From positions 232,680-296,679 of the forward strand of contig NZ_AXAL01000007.1 in assembly GCF_000472785.1 (NCBI RefSeq): a stretch of 64,000 nt of DNA, given 5' to 3'. Position 1 is the first letter of the stretch; each line of letters begins with the position of its first letter. The stretch comes from Mesorhizobium loti CJ3sym (GTDB lineage: Bacteria > Pseudomonadota > Alphaproteobacteria > Rhizobiales > Rhizobiaceae). Made by a program: the position numbers and the translations under genes. Below the pieces are notes generated by a model, which ran no database searches, was not told the DNA's origin, and saw only the letters and a program-made list of their open reading frames with translations. Below are positions 26,565 through 36,155 of this stretch, piece by piece.

Positions 26565-27398
26565 ATGACAATCAAGAATTCAATCCATCCTTCCTCCGTC
26601 GTGGAAGAAGGCGCCAAAATTGGCCAGGGTGTCCGTATAGGGCCGTTTTGCCACATCAGCGCCGATGCCATGATCGGCGACGGTGTCGAACTGGTCAGCC
26701 ACGTCTCGGTGATGGGCGCGACGACCATCGGGGCGTCGACCAAGGTCTATCCGATGGCGACATTGGGCGCGCCGCCGCAGAACACCAAGCACAAGGGCGG
26801 TCGCACCACGCTGGTCATCGGCGCCAATTGCACCATCCGCGAAGGCGTCACCATGCATGTCGGTACCGATACCAGCCGCGGCGAAACTACGGTCGGCGAC
26901 AACGGCAATTTCCTCGCCTACGCCCACATCGCCCATGATTGCGTTGTCGGCAACAATGCCACCTTTGCCAATGGCGCGACGCTGGGCGGCCACTGCGAGG
27001 TCGGCAACAACGTCTATATTGGCGGCCTCAGCGCCGTTCATCAATTCGTGCGCGTCGGCGACAATGCTTTCCTCGGCGGATGCTCGGCGTTTGTCGGCGA
27101 TGTCATCCCCTATGCCATTGCCGTCGGCAACCGCGCCAGCCTGCGCGGCCTGAATATCATTGGCCTGAAGCGGGCCGGCCTGCCGCGCGCGGAAATCTAC
27201 CTGCTGCGCAAAGCCTACAGGACGATTTTCGATCGTTCCCGCACGGTTGCCGAGAATGTCGAGCTGGCCAAGGCGGAATTCGCCTCGTCGCCGACAGCCA
27301 TGAAGATCATCGATTTCATCTCCAGCCGCGGCAAGCGGCACTATGCCGTGCCGTCGCTCAGGGGCGGCGATGGCGACGACGTCGATGACGAAGACTGA
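26565..27398 (+). CDS. lpxA: Acyl-ACP--UDP-N-acetylglucosamine O-acyltransferase
   Basis: First step of lipid A synthesis, 277 aa. Hexapeptide beta-helix (IHPSSVVEEGAKIGQGVRIG) and C-terminal helical domain. The catalytic His is in YAHIAHDCVVG, and GGHCEVGNNVYIGGLSAVHQFVRVG follows as expected. ATG 26565 is chosen; GTG 26559 is two codons earlier. The 3' end overlaps the lpxI start region by 29 bases (or 14 if lpxI starts at 27385). Confidence 0.96.
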   Translation: MTIKNSIHPSSVVEEGAKIGQGVRIGPFCHISADAMIGDGVELVSHVSVMGATTIGASTKVYPMATLGAPPQNTKHKGGRTTLVIGANCTIREGVTMHVGTDTSRGETTVGDNGNFLAYAHIAHDCVVGNNATFANGATLGGHCEVGNNVYIGGLSAVHQFVRVGDNAFLGGCSAFVGDVIPYAIAVGNRASLRGLNIIGLKRAGLPRAEIYLLRKAYRTIFDRSRTVAENVELAKAEFASSPTAMKIIDFISSRGKRHYAVPSLRGGDGDDVDDED

Positions 27399-28284
27399 GG
27401 TCGTCGCGAGGGGTCTCGATCTTTCGCCTGATGCCAAGGTCGGCATCATCGCCGGTGGCGGCAGTCTGCCGGTCGAAGTCGCGGCAGGCTCGGTCGGGCA
27501 GGGCTACCCGCCCTTCATCATTCTCATGGAAGGTGAGGCCGACCGGCTGGTCGAATTGCGCCAGTATGAGCATGAGACCCTTGCCCTGGAGGCCATCGGC
27601 TCACTGCTCCCCTTGCTCAGGCGCCACAGGATCACCCACCTGGTGCTCGCGGGTGAGATCAGGCGCAGACCCAGACTGACACATCTGCGCCCCAGCCTCA
27701 GCCTGCTTGCGGTCATACCGCTTGTTGTGATGGCACTCGCGCGCGGCGACGACGGCCTGCTGAAGGTGCTGGCGCGAGGCCTTGAGGCGCGTGGAATAAA
27801 GGTCGTCGGCGCCCACGAAATCGTTCCGACCCTTGTTGCCGCCGAAGGCGTGTTGACGAAAGCAGCACCCAGGGATTCGGATCGGCACGATATCGAAGCG
27901 GGGCTCGCCGCGGCGAAGGCCATCGGGGCGCTGGATATCGGCCAGGCGGCGATAGCGATCGGTGGCCGCGTCATCGCGCTGGAAGGCATTGAAGGGACGG
28001 CTGGATTGCTCGACCGGGCGAAGCTGTTGCGCGGCCACGGCCGCATCGCGGGCAAGACCCGTGGCGTTCTCGTCAAATGCGCCAAGCCCGGTCAGGAGCT
28101 GCGCGCGGATCTTCCTTCAATTGGCCCGCAGACGGTGGAAGCGGCGCATGCGGCTGGATTGGCCGGCATTGCCGTCGAGGCAGGACGTTCACTGGTTCTG
28201 GAAGGCCCTGCGACCATCGCCCGGGCCAATGCACTTGGCCTCTTCATCGTCGGTCTGCCTGCTGTGGAGCCGGCTAATGGTTAG
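27370..28284 (+). CDS. lpxI: UDP-2,3-diacylglucosamine diphosphatase LpxI
   Basis: 304 aa member of the DUF1009/LpxI family, which in alphaproteobacteria replaces LpxH and cleaves UDP-2,3-diacyl-GlcN to lipid X and UMP. Recognised by KVGIIAGGGSLPVEVA, GEIRRRPRLTHLRP, and the C-terminal VLVKCAKPGQELRADLPSIG segment. ATG 27370 has AGGGG five bases upstream; ATG 27385 is also possible. It overlaps lpxA upstream and lpxB downstream (eight bases), consistent with coupled translation. Confidence 0.94.
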   Translation: MATTSMTKTEVVARGLDLSPDAKVGIIAGGGSLPVEVAAGSVGQGYPPFIILMEGEADRLVELRQYEHETLALEAIGSLLPLLRRHRITHLVLAGEIRRRPRLTHLRPSLSLLAVIPLVVMALARGDDGLLKVLARGLEARGIKVVGAHEIVPTLVAAEGVLTKAAPRDSDRHDIEAGLAAAKAIGALDIGQAAIAIGGRVIALEGIEGTAGLLDRAKLLRGHGRIAGKTRGVLVKCAKPGQELRADLPSIGPQTVEAAHAAGLAGIAVEAGRSLVLEGPATIARANALGLFIVGLPAVEPANG

Positions 28285-29452
28285 TGACAGGCCACTGAGG
28301 ATTGCCATCGTCGCCGGCGAAGAGTCCGGAGACGTACTCGGCGCCGACATCGTGCATTCGCTGAAACATGCGACCGGTCGCGATGTGCAACTCCTCGGAC
28401 TGGGTGGCCGCCATCTGCAGGCTCTGGGCCTGGTATCGCCATTCGATGCCGGCGAGATCGCACTCATGGGGTTCACCGCCGTCCTGCGCGATCTGCCACG
28501 GCTGATGCAGCGGATCAACCAGCTGGCCAAGACCGTTGCTCAGGAAAAGCCGGACTGCCTCGTCACCATCGACAGCCCCGATTTTTCGCTGCGCGTGGCC
28601 AGGAAAGTGCGCGCGGCCAATCCGTCGATCCCGATCATCCACTATGTCTGCCCGAGTGTATGGGCGTGGCGGCCGGGCAGGGCGGCGGCAATGAAACCCT
28701 ATGTCGACCATATCCTCTGCATCCTGCCGTTCGAGGTCAAGGAACTGGAGCGGCTTGGTGGTCCGCCCGGCACTTATGTCGGGCATCGCCTGACCCATGA
28801 TGTGGGCGTTCTGGCGGCGGCGAAGGCGCAAGACCTGCCGCGCGACCTCTCCGCGGATCGCGTCAAGACGTTGCTGGTGCTGCCCGGTTCACGGCGCAGC
28901 GAGGTGCGACGTCTGCTGGAGCCGTTTGGCGAGACGGTGTCGATGCTGAAGGCTCGCGGCCATCGCCTTCGGCTGATGCTGCCGACAGTGCCGCATGTCG
29001 CGGAGCTCGTCCATGCTGGCGTCACCCGATGGGACGAAAAGCCCGAAATCATCGTCGATCCCCAGCGCAAATGGCAGGCCTTCGGCAAGGCCGATGCCGC
29101 GCTGATTTCGTCCGGTACCGTCTCTCTGGAGTTGGCGCTGTCGGGCGTTCCGATGGTGTCCTGCTACAGGCTGGACCCTATCGCACGGGCCATCGCCCCC
29201 TATTTCGTCTCGGTCTGGTCGGCGCTGCTGCCCAATTTGATCGCCGATCGTGCGCTCATTCCCGAGTTCTACAATGAGTACGTCAAGCCGAACAATCTGG
29301 CCCGGCAGATGGAAGCATTGTTCGCCGACAGCGGCATGCGTGCCTGGCAGAAGCAAGGCTTTGCCGAAATCGCAAGGCGCATGGCGACCGACAAGCCATC
29401 TGGCGAGATCGCGGCGGGCGTGGTGCTGCGCCAAATAAAAAAGGCGCCCTGA
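28277..29452 (+). CDS. lpxB: Lipid-A-disaccharide synthase
   Basis: 391 aa GT19 glycosyltransferase joining lipid X and UDP-diacyl-GlcN. N-terminal IAIVAGEESGDVLGADIV, then YVCPSVWAWRPGRAAAMKPYVD, the sugar-nucleotide site LLVLPGSRRSEVRRL, and ALISSGTVSLELALSGVPMVSCYR. Starts at ATG 28277, inside the end of lpxI. Its stop codon (29450-29452) lies in the loop of the terminator that follows. Last gene of the lipid A run. Confidence 0.97.
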   Translation: MVSDRPLRIAIVAGEESGDVLGADIVHSLKHATGRDVQLLGLGGRHLQALGLVSPFDAGEIALMGFTAVLRDLPRLMQRINQLAKTVAQEKPDCLVTIDSPDFSLRVARKVRAANPSIPIIHYVCPSVWAWRPGRAAAMKPYVDHILCILPFEVKELERLGGPPGTYVGHRLTHDVGVLAAAKAQDLPRDLSADRVKTLLVLPGSRRSEVRRLLEPFGETVSMLKARGHRLRLMLPTVPHVAELVHAGVTRWDEKPEIIVDPQRKWQAFGKADAALISSGTVSLELALSGVPMVSCYRLDPIARAIAPYFVSVWSALLPNLIADRALIPEFYNEYVKPNNLARQMEALFADSGMRAWQKQGFAEIARRMATDKPSGEIAAGVVLRQIKKAP

Positions 29453-29466
29453 GAGGCGCCTTTTTT
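29437..29466. terminator. Bidirectional terminator between lpxB and gltA
   Basis: Perfect 12 bp stem, AAAAAAGGCGCC (29437-29448) with GGCGCCTTTTTT (29455-29466), loop CTGAGA. It ends with T6 on both strands and serves convergent lpxB and gltA. The lpxB stop TGA is in the loop, so the upstream arm encodes the last lpxB codons. Confidence 0.9.
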
Positions 29467-29483
29467 CGATCAGATAGCTTCGG

Positions 29484-30806
29484 TCAGCGCTTGGCGATCG
29501 GCACGTAGTCACGCTCCGGCGCACCGGTGTAGAGCTGGCGCGGGCGGCCGATCTTCTGGCGCGGATCCTCGATCATCTCCTTCCACTGCGCGATCCAGCC
29601 GACGGTGCGGGCGACCGCGAACAGCACGGTGAACATGGTGGTGGGGAAGCCCAGCGCCTTCAGCGTGATGCCGGAATAGAAGTCGACGTTCGGGTAGAGC
29701 TTCTTCTCGATGAAATAAGGATCGGTCAGCGCGATCTTTTCCAGTTCCATGGCGATGTCGAGCAGCGGATCGTCCTTGATGCCGAGCTCGCCCAGCACCT
29801 CATGCGCGGTCTTCTGCATGATTTTCGCACGGGGATCATAGTTCTTGTAGACGCGGTGGCCGAAGCCCATCAGCCTGAACGGGTCGTTCTTGTCCTTGGC
29901 ACGGGCAATGAATTCCGGGATGTGATCGACATGGCCGATCTCGCCCAGCATGTTCAGCGCCGCTTCATTGGCGCCGCCATGCGCCGGGCCCCAGAGGCAA
30001 GCGATGCCGGCGGCGATGCAGGCGAACGGGTTGGCGCCCGACGAGCCGGCGAGACGAACGGTCGAGGTCGAGGCGTTCTGCTCGTGATCGGCGTGCAGGA
30101 TGAAGATGCGTTCCATGGCGCGCGCCAGCACCGGGTTGATCTTGTACTCCTCGCACGGCACGGCGAAGCACATATGCAGGAAGTTGGCGGCGAAGTTCAG
30201 CTCGTTCTTCGGGTAAATGAAGGGCTGGCCGATGTGGTATTTGTAGGCCATGGCCGCGATCGTCGGCATCTTGGCGATCAGCCGCATGGACGCGACCATG
30301 CGCTGGTAGGGATCGGAGATGTCGGTGGAGTCGTGATAGAAGGCCGACAGCGCGCCGACCACGCCGCACATCACCGCCATCGGGTGTGCGTCGCGGCGGA
30401 AGCCGGTGAAGAAACGCGACATCTGCTCGTGCACCATGGTGTGGCGCGTCACGCGGTAATCGAAATCGTCCTTCTGCGCCTTGGTCGGCAGTTCGCCATA
30501 GAGCAGGAGATAGCAGACTTCGAGGAAGTCGCCGTGCTCGGCCAGCTGGTCGATCGGGTAGCCGCGATGGAGAAGAATACCCGCATCGCCATCGATGAAG
30601 GTGATTTCGGACTCGCAGCTTGCGGTCGAGGTGAAGCCGGGATCGTAGGTGAAGGCGCCGGTCGTGCTGTAGAGCGAGGCAATGTCGATGACGTCGGGCC
30701 CGACGGAGCCGCTTCGCACCTTGAACTCGTGAGTCTTGCCGGCGAACTCAAGCGTTGCCGTAGCCTCATGGCCGCCCACATCCAGTTTTTTCGCAGCTTC
30801 GGTCAT
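29484..30806 (-). CDS. gltA: Citrate synthase (type II)
   Basis: 440 aa hexameric-type citrate synthase, condensing acetyl-CoA and oxaloacetate at the entry of the TCA cycle. The N-terminal beta-rich extension typical of Gram-negative enzymes is present, and the catalytic residues appear in [11 protein letters not shown] (His), [14 protein letters not shown] (His) and PNVDFYSG (Asp). Its position beside gltX is conserved in rhizobia. The 183-base gap upstream (30807-30989) should hold its promoter. It ends at the shared bidirectional terminator. Confidence 0.97.
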   Translation of the reverse strand: MTEAAKKLDVGGHEATATLEFAGKTHEFKVRSGSVGPDVIDIASLYSTTGAFTYDPGFTSTASCESEITFIDGDAGILLHRGYPIDQLAEHGDFLEVCYLLLYGELPTKAQKDDFDYRVTRHTMVHEQMSRFFTGFRRDAHPMAVMCGVVGALSAFYHDSTDISDPYQRMVASMRLIAKMPTIAAMAYKYHIGQPFIYPKNELNFAANFLHMCFAVPCEEYKINPVLARAMERIFILHADHEQNASTSTVRLAGSSGANPFACIAAGIACLWGPAHGGANEAALNMLGEIGHVDHIPEFIARAKDKNDPFRLMGFGHRVYKNYDPRAKIMQKTAHEVLGELGIKDDPLLDIAMELEKIALTDPYFIEKKLYPNVDFYSGITLKALGFPTTMFTVLFAVARTVGWIAQWKEMIEDPRQKIGRPRQLYTGAPERDYVPIAKR

Positions 30807-30989
30807 TGCAAACTCCTTCTTGTTTCCTCATGCCGGCAAGGGCAAATTCCGCAGAGCGACACGTCGAAATCACCGCAATGCGCATATTCGCCACCGCATT
30901 TCAGGAGGTGCGTGCCAGATTGGGCCAAGGCCTAATGTTGCACTGCGAAACGCGCCTTTCAATGCCAATCTTCTTGGGCCAGTTTGCTC

Positions 30990-32414
30990 CTAATCGATTT
31001 GATCCGCTATGCGCGCCAGGCTCTCCTCGCGCCCGAGCACGGCAAGCACGTCGAACACACCCGGCGAGGTGCTCTTGCCGGTCAGCGCGGCCCTTAAAGG
31101 TTGGGCCACGGCGCCGAGCTTGTGGCCGCCAGCCAGTGCAACCTCGCGGATCGCAGCCTCGGCCGCGGCAGCCGTCCAGTCACTTGTAAGCGCGTTCAAA
31201 GCTTCGTGAGCGCCACGCAGGATCTTGCGGGCATCGTCATTGAGCAGGAGTGCAGCCTTGTCGTCGATCGGCAGCGGCCGCGTGGCAAACAGGAAGGCGG
31301 CGCCGTCGACGAGCTCGACCAGTGTCTTGGCGCGCTCCTTCAGCCCCGGAAGGGCTGCCAGCAACTGCGCCTTGTTGCGATCGTCAAGACGCGCGGCCAT
31401 CGCCGGACCGCCCTCGAGATAGGGCAAGGTGGCGATGAAGATGTCGAACAGCTCGGGGTCGGCCATGCGGCGCATATGCGCGCCGTTGATCGCCTCCAGC
31501 TTGGCGAAATCGAAGCGGGCCGCGCCCTTGTTGACGTCACCGATGTCGAACCACGAGATCATGTCCTTGATCGACATGATCTCGTCATCGCCATGGCTCC
31601 AGCCGAGGCGCGCCAGGTAGTTGAGCAGCGCCTCAGGCAGGTAGCCCATGGCGCGATAGGCCTCGACGCCGAGCGCGCCATGCCGCTTCGACAGTTTCGC
31701 GCCATCGGCACCGTGGATCAGCGGGATGTGCGACATCGACGGCACGTCCCAGCCCATGGCGTTGTAGATCACGGTCTGGCGGGCGGCATTGGTCAGGTGG
31801 TCGTCGCCACGGATGATGTGCGTGACACCCATATCGTGATCGTCGACGACGACGGCATGCATGTAGGTCGGGTTGCCGTCCGAGCGCAGGATGATGAAAT
31901 CGTCGAGATCCTTGTTGGGAAAGCGCACCTCGCCCTGGACGCGGTCGTGCACGACCGTCTCGCCCTCGGTCGGCGCCTTGATGCGGATCGCGCCCTTGAC
32001 GCCGGGAGGTGCCTCGGATGGATCGCGATCGCGCCACTGGCCATCATAGCGCGGCGGCAGGCCCTTGGCGCGTGCCGCCTCGCGCATCGCCTCGAGTTCG
32101 GCTGGTGTCTCGTAGCTGTAATAGGCCTTGCCCAGGCGCACGAGTTCCTCGGCGACCTCGCGGTGGCGCGGTGCGCGCTCGAACTGCGATATGGCCTCGC
32201 CGTCCCAGGAAAGCCCGAGCCAAGTCAACCCATCCAGAATGGCCTGGGTCGCCGCCTCGTTGAATCGTTCGCGGTCGGTATCCTCGATGCGCAGCACCAT
32301 CGTGCCGTCGGTGTGCTTTGCGTACAGCCAGTTGAACAGCGCCGTGCGCGCGCCACCGATGTGCAGGTAGCCGGTGGGCGAGGGGGCAAAACGGGTAACG
32401 ACCTTGTCGGACAT
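30990..32414 (-). CDS. gltX: Glutamyl-tRNA synthetase
   Basis: 474 aa class I aminoacyl-tRNA synthetase. The HIGH-type motif is in [20 protein letters not shown] and the KMSKS-type motif appears as [11 protein letters not shown] 32414 matches the family N-terminus (MSDKVVTRF); a frame continues 72 bases upstream without similarity. Alphaproteobacteria commonly carry two gltX copies, one of which charges tRNA-Gln with glutamate for later amidation; this is the copy beside gltA. It is divergent from comEC with about 100 bases between. Confidence 0.96.
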   Translation of the reverse strand: MSDKVVTRFAPSPTGYLHIGGARTALFNWLYAKHTDGTMVLRIEDTDRERFNEAATQAILDGLTWLGLSWDGEAISQFERAPRHREVAEELVRLGKAYYSYETPAELEAMREAARAKGLPPRYDGQWRDRDPSEAPPGVKGAIRIKAPTEGETVVHDRVQGEVRFPNKDLDDFIILRSDGNPTYMHAVVVDDHDMGVTHIIRGDDHLTNAARQTVIYNAMGWDVPSMSHIPLIHGADGAKLSKRHGALGVEAYRAMGYLPEALLNYLARLGWSHGDDEIMSIKDMISWFDIGDVNKGAARFDFAKLEAINGAHMRRMADPELFDIFIATLPYLEGGPAMAARLDDRNKAQLLAALPGLKERAKTLVELVDGAAFLFATRPLPIDDKAALLLNDDARKILRGAHEALNALTSDWTAAAAEAAIREVALAGGHKLGAVAQPLRAALTGKSTSPGVFDVLAVLGREESLARIADQID

Positions 32415-32516
32415 GGAACTCTCGGGAAACGTCTGAAACGGGGTGTCGGTGCGCGGACTTTCGCGCTTTGCGCGTTCATGTAGCATAGGGCGTCAGGGGT
32501 GCAAGGGGCAGACCCG

Positions 32517-34977
32517 ATGGCTGGACGAGGCCGGAGCTTGGATCAGGGCGAGGACGCTAATGTCGGCGTCAGCGAACGATCCCTGTTTGCGATGCCTTTG
32601 CCGGCCTCGCCGCCGCCACCACCTGTCATTCCAGGTCCTGGCAATCAACCCTTTCAGGCGGATATTCCAGCGCCAGTCTCGCCCGCCGACGGCAGGATTG
32701 TGCGGGTCCGTCGGCAACTTGGCCAGGTTTCTTTGCCGCGCCTGCGTCGTAGCGCGGCGACTGCGGCGGAGATGGAGCTTGATCGGGGCATTGCCTTCCT
32801 GCTGGTGCCGGTCTGCCTGGCGGTTGGGGCGGTCGGCTATTTCTCGCTGGCCGCGGAGCCTGATTTCCCAAGGCTCATCGCGGTCGTCGTGCTGACGGGG
32901 ATATGTGCGCTTGTCTCGCGTTCCTGGCCGAAAACCCATCTGTGCTTCATGGCGGCGCTGCTGTGCGCTCTGGGTTTGCTCGCAGGCAAGGTCGAGACAT
33001 GGCGGGTCGGAACGCAGATGCTCGGTTCTGAAATCTCGACACAACTGACCGGGCGTGTGGTCTCGCTCGAGCAAATGGAAACTGGCCGCATCCGGCTGAC
33101 CATCGACGTGACAGCGACCGCCCGGCCGAAACTGCGCTACATGCCGGAAAGGGTACGGCTTTCGGCGCGCAAGATACCGCCAGAGATGACCGCGGGCTCA
33201 CTCATCACCGGCTATGCCAAACTGTTGCCGCCAACCGGTCCGGTGCGGCCGGAGAGCTACGACTTCTCCTTCGACAGCTATTTCGCCGGCATCGGCGGCA
33301 GCGGCTTTTTTCTCGGCAATCCAAAAATTGTATCGGCCAGCGACGGTGACATGCCGATCTCGGCCCGTCTTTCCTCAGGAATAGAAAATGCCCGTGAAGC
33401 CATCGCCGATCATATCAGGGGCACGGTCAGCGGCGCCGAAGGCGAGATCGCGGCGGCGCTGATCGTCGGCGTTCGTGCCGGCATTCCCGATGAAATCAAC
33501 GAAGCGATGCGGCGCACCGGCATTTATCACATCATCTCTATTTCAGGACTGCACATGGCGCTGGTCGCCGGCACCATCATGGGCCTGCTGCGCGGCGCCT
33601 TCGCGCTGTTTCCAGATTTTTCCGCGCGCCGGCCGGTGAAGAAATACGCGGCCGCCGCAGCGCTGGTCTCAATCGCCGCCTATCTCATCATTTCGGGCGT
33701 CGTCGTTGCCGCCGAGCGCAGCTTCATCATGCTGGCGGTGATGCTGATTGCAGTGCTGTTCGATCGGGCGGCGCTGACCATGCGCAATCTGGCGATCTCG
33801 GCGATCGCCGTCATTGTGGTATCGCCGCATGAGGTGGTGGGCCCAAGTTTTCAGATGTCCTTTGCGGCGACGGCTGCGCTGGTCGGCGCCTATGCGGGTT
33901 GGGCGGATCATCGTGCGGGAAAATCCAGACCGCCGCCGCCAAAGCGATCCTTGCCCGGCTTTCTGGCGCGAAAATTTCTGCTGGCGACAGGCGGGCTGGC
34001 CATGACCTCCATCATCGCCGGCAGTGCCACGGCGCTGTTTGCCATCTGGCATTTCCAGCGCGTGTCGCCGCTCAGCCTGATCGCCAATCTGGCCATCATG
34101 CCGATTGTATCAGTGGTGATGTTTCTGGCTGTGGCCAGCGCGCTGTTGATGCCATTTGGGCTGGATTGGCCTGCCCTCTATTTGATGGGCAAGGGCCTGA
34201 CCGCAATGATCGCCATCTCGGCCTGGATATCGGAGCGCTCTCCGGTCGATGCGGTCGGGCCTGATTTCCCAACAGTCCGTCTTGCTGGTGACGATTGCCC
34301 TAGTGATTGCGACCACGGCGACGACATGGCTTCGGCTTGCCGCGGTTCCCTTCGTGCTTGCCAGTGTGCTGACCATCCCGGACACGCGAACGCCGGATGT
34401 GTTGATCTCGGAGGACGCCAGGCTGGTTGCGATGCCGATCGGGGGCGGCGAACTCGCCGTCAGCCGCGCGCGTCCAAACGAATTCATGGTCGACAACTGG
34501 AAACGCGCTCTGACATCCGAAACCATCGTCGCGCCGGAAACCTTCACCAGAGGTGACGGACAATTCGAGATCGCGGATGCCACGGAACTGCCGCCAGGAG
34601 CGCCGTTCTATTGCACTTCAGGCGTTTGTCTGGCCAAGCACACATCCGGTGCGATCATTGCCTATGTCGAAGACCGCAAGGACACCTGGAAGGCCTGCGG
34701 CTTCGCCGACTTGATCATCGTCAACGACGCAACCGGCTATGATGCCTGTCACAACCCGCTGGTTCTCGTCATCACCAAGCGGCAGCTTGCCCGCAAAGGC
34801 AGCGCGGCCGTCTTTTTCGATCGCCAATCGGCGATCACGCCGGCAACCGTCAGCTTCGCCGTGGACAGCCCGTACCGACCCTGGCACGCGCAACGCAAAT
34901 TCTCGCGTGAGGCGAGGGGCCTGCCACCTTACAAGAAACCCGAAAAGCCAACCGTTAAACCGCCACCGCTTCAGTAG
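32517..34977 (+). pseudogene. comEC: ComEC/Rec2 family DNA-uptake channel, frameshifted
   Basis: Inner-membrane competence protein of about 819 aa when the frame is repaired. The N-terminal DUF4131-type region (about 90-280) and the Competence domain with many membrane segments (IYHIISISGLHMALVAGTI is diagnostic) are intact to MIAISAWISERSPVDAVG. The frame then shifts: GLISQQSVLLVTIALVI onward, through the C-terminal periplasmic domain, lies in the +1 frame. Dropping one G from GGG at 34257-34259 rejoins them. The C-terminal part lacks the metal ligands of a working metallo-beta-lactamase domain. AGGGG precedes ATG 32517; GTG 32499 is an alternative start. The end overlaps the convergent lexA end by seven bases. 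Confidence 0.85.
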
Positions 34978-35711
34978 CGCCGGATCAGCCCGACCAGCTT
35001 GCCTTGCACCTTGACCCTGTCCGGTCCGAAAATACGCGTTTCATAGGCCGGATTGGCGGCTTCAAGGGCGATCGAGTCACCCTTGCGGCGGAACCGCTTC
35101 AGCGTCGCTTCCTCCTCATCCACCAGCGCCACGATGATCTCGCCAGGCTGGGCGGTATCGGCATTGCGGATGATGACGGTGTCACCGTCGAAGATGCCGG
35201 CCTCGATCATCGAGTCGCCCTTGACCTCCAGCGCATAATGTTCGCCGCCCATGATCATGTCCGGCGGCACCGAAATGGAATGCGTCTGATGCTGAATGGC
35301 ATCGATGGGCACACCGGCGGCGATACGGCCCATCACAGGGATCGACACCGCCGAAACCACGTCGTCATCATTACCGGCAGCGGGCAGGCGCGATGGCGTT
35401 GCAGGCTTGAGTTGGCGGCCAAGGCCGCCTTGACCAAGACTGCCCTGGATGACGCTTGGCGAGAATTTCTTGGCCGCGTTGAGACCCGGCGCGATTGAAT
35501 CCGGCAGCCGCAGCACCTCCAGCGCGCGTGCCCGGTTGGGCAGCCGCCTGATAAAGCCGCGTTCCTCCAGTGCCGTGATCAGGCGATGGATGCCTGACTT
35601 GGAGGCGAGATCGAGCGCTTCCTTCATCTCGTCGAAGGACGGCGGGATACCGCTTTCCTTCAGCCGTTCATGAATGAACATCAAGAGTTCATGTTGCTTG
35701 CGCGTCAGCAT
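34971..35711 (-). CDS. lexA: SOS repressor LexA
   Basis: 246 aa. N-terminal winged helix domain ([20 protein letters not shown]), linker, and S24 self-cleavage domain. The scissile Ala-Gly is in GRIAAGVPI, the Ser in [10 protein letters not shown] and the Lys in ATLKRF. At 246 aa it has the longer linker usual in rhizobia (E. coli 202). ATG 35711 matches the family; upstream frame reaches 35777 without similarity. A GTTC-N7-GTTC box overlaps the promoter, so it should repress itself. Tail-to-tail overlap with comEC. Confidence 0.97.
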   Translation of the reverse strand: MLTRKQHELLMFIHERLKESGIPPSFDEMKEALDLASKSGIHRLITALEERGFIRRLPNRARALEVLRLPDSIAPGLNAAKKFSPSVIQGSLGQGGLGRQLKPATPSRLPAAGNDDDVVSAVSIPVMGRIAAGVPIDAIQHQTHSISVPPDMIMGGEHYALEVKGDSMIEAGIFDGDTVIIRNADTAQPGEIIVALVDEEEATLKRFRRKGDSIALEAANPAYETRIFGPDRVKVQGKLVGLIRRY

Positions 35712-35773
35712 GGCGGCCCCCAAGGCATTGAACGAAGGGTTTGAACCAGAATCGAAAAACAAACCCAGAACAA

Positions 35774-35802
35774 ACACTATCTGTTCCAGTTGTGTTCTGC
35801 AA
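35774..35802 (-). promoter_or_regulatory. lexA promoter with SOS (LexA) box
   Basis: On the minus strand, TTGCAG (35802-35797), a 17-base spacer and TAGTGT (35779-35774) form a promoter. The spacer carries the alphaproteobacterial LexA site GAAC-N7-GAAC (equal to GTTC-N7-GTTC on the plus strand, 35783-35797). This is a textbook autoregulatory arrangement. Confidence 0.85.
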
Positions 35803-35811
35803 CCGTTTAAA

Positions 35812-36155
35812 GTTTAGTGAATTTGTTAACGCGTCTGAAATTATTTGGCAGGCGGCTGCGGCAATGACTGACGCGTCAACCCTGTCGCCGCATGTTGGCG
35901 ACCATTGAAATCGCTTTGGTTAATGGCTTGTGGCCTATCCGGCGGCTTGGCTTGGCATCAGTCGGCTACAGAGTTCCATGCCACGCATATACAGTTTTGA
36001 GGACGCTCGTTTGCCGTGAACGAAACGAAGCCAAAATGCCAACCTCTGGCTTGTCCGCGACCATTAGCGCCTCGACCGAGAGGCTACCCATTTGTGAACT
36101 GGAAACTCGCTGCTCGTTATACGGCCGGTGACAACCGATCGCTAGGATCGCCGCT
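35812..36155. other. 344-base region without a recognised gene
   Basis: Lies between the lexA promoter and the end of kynU. Short open frames exist on both strands but none has a ribosome site, family resemblance or codon use like the neighbours. A near-perfect inverted repeat, GTTAACGCGTC with GACGCGTCAAC, is near its left end. No terminator with a T-run was found for kynU. Confidence 0.4.

Noticed and set aside
34249..34977. Separate gene for the ComEC C-terminal part
   Set aside because: No ribosome site or start before it, and one removed base joins it to the upstream frame; better read as one broken gene.
35892..36131. 79-codon plus-strand frame between lexA and kynU
   Set aside because: No ribosome site, no recognisable family, and overlapping frames on the other strand are equally open.
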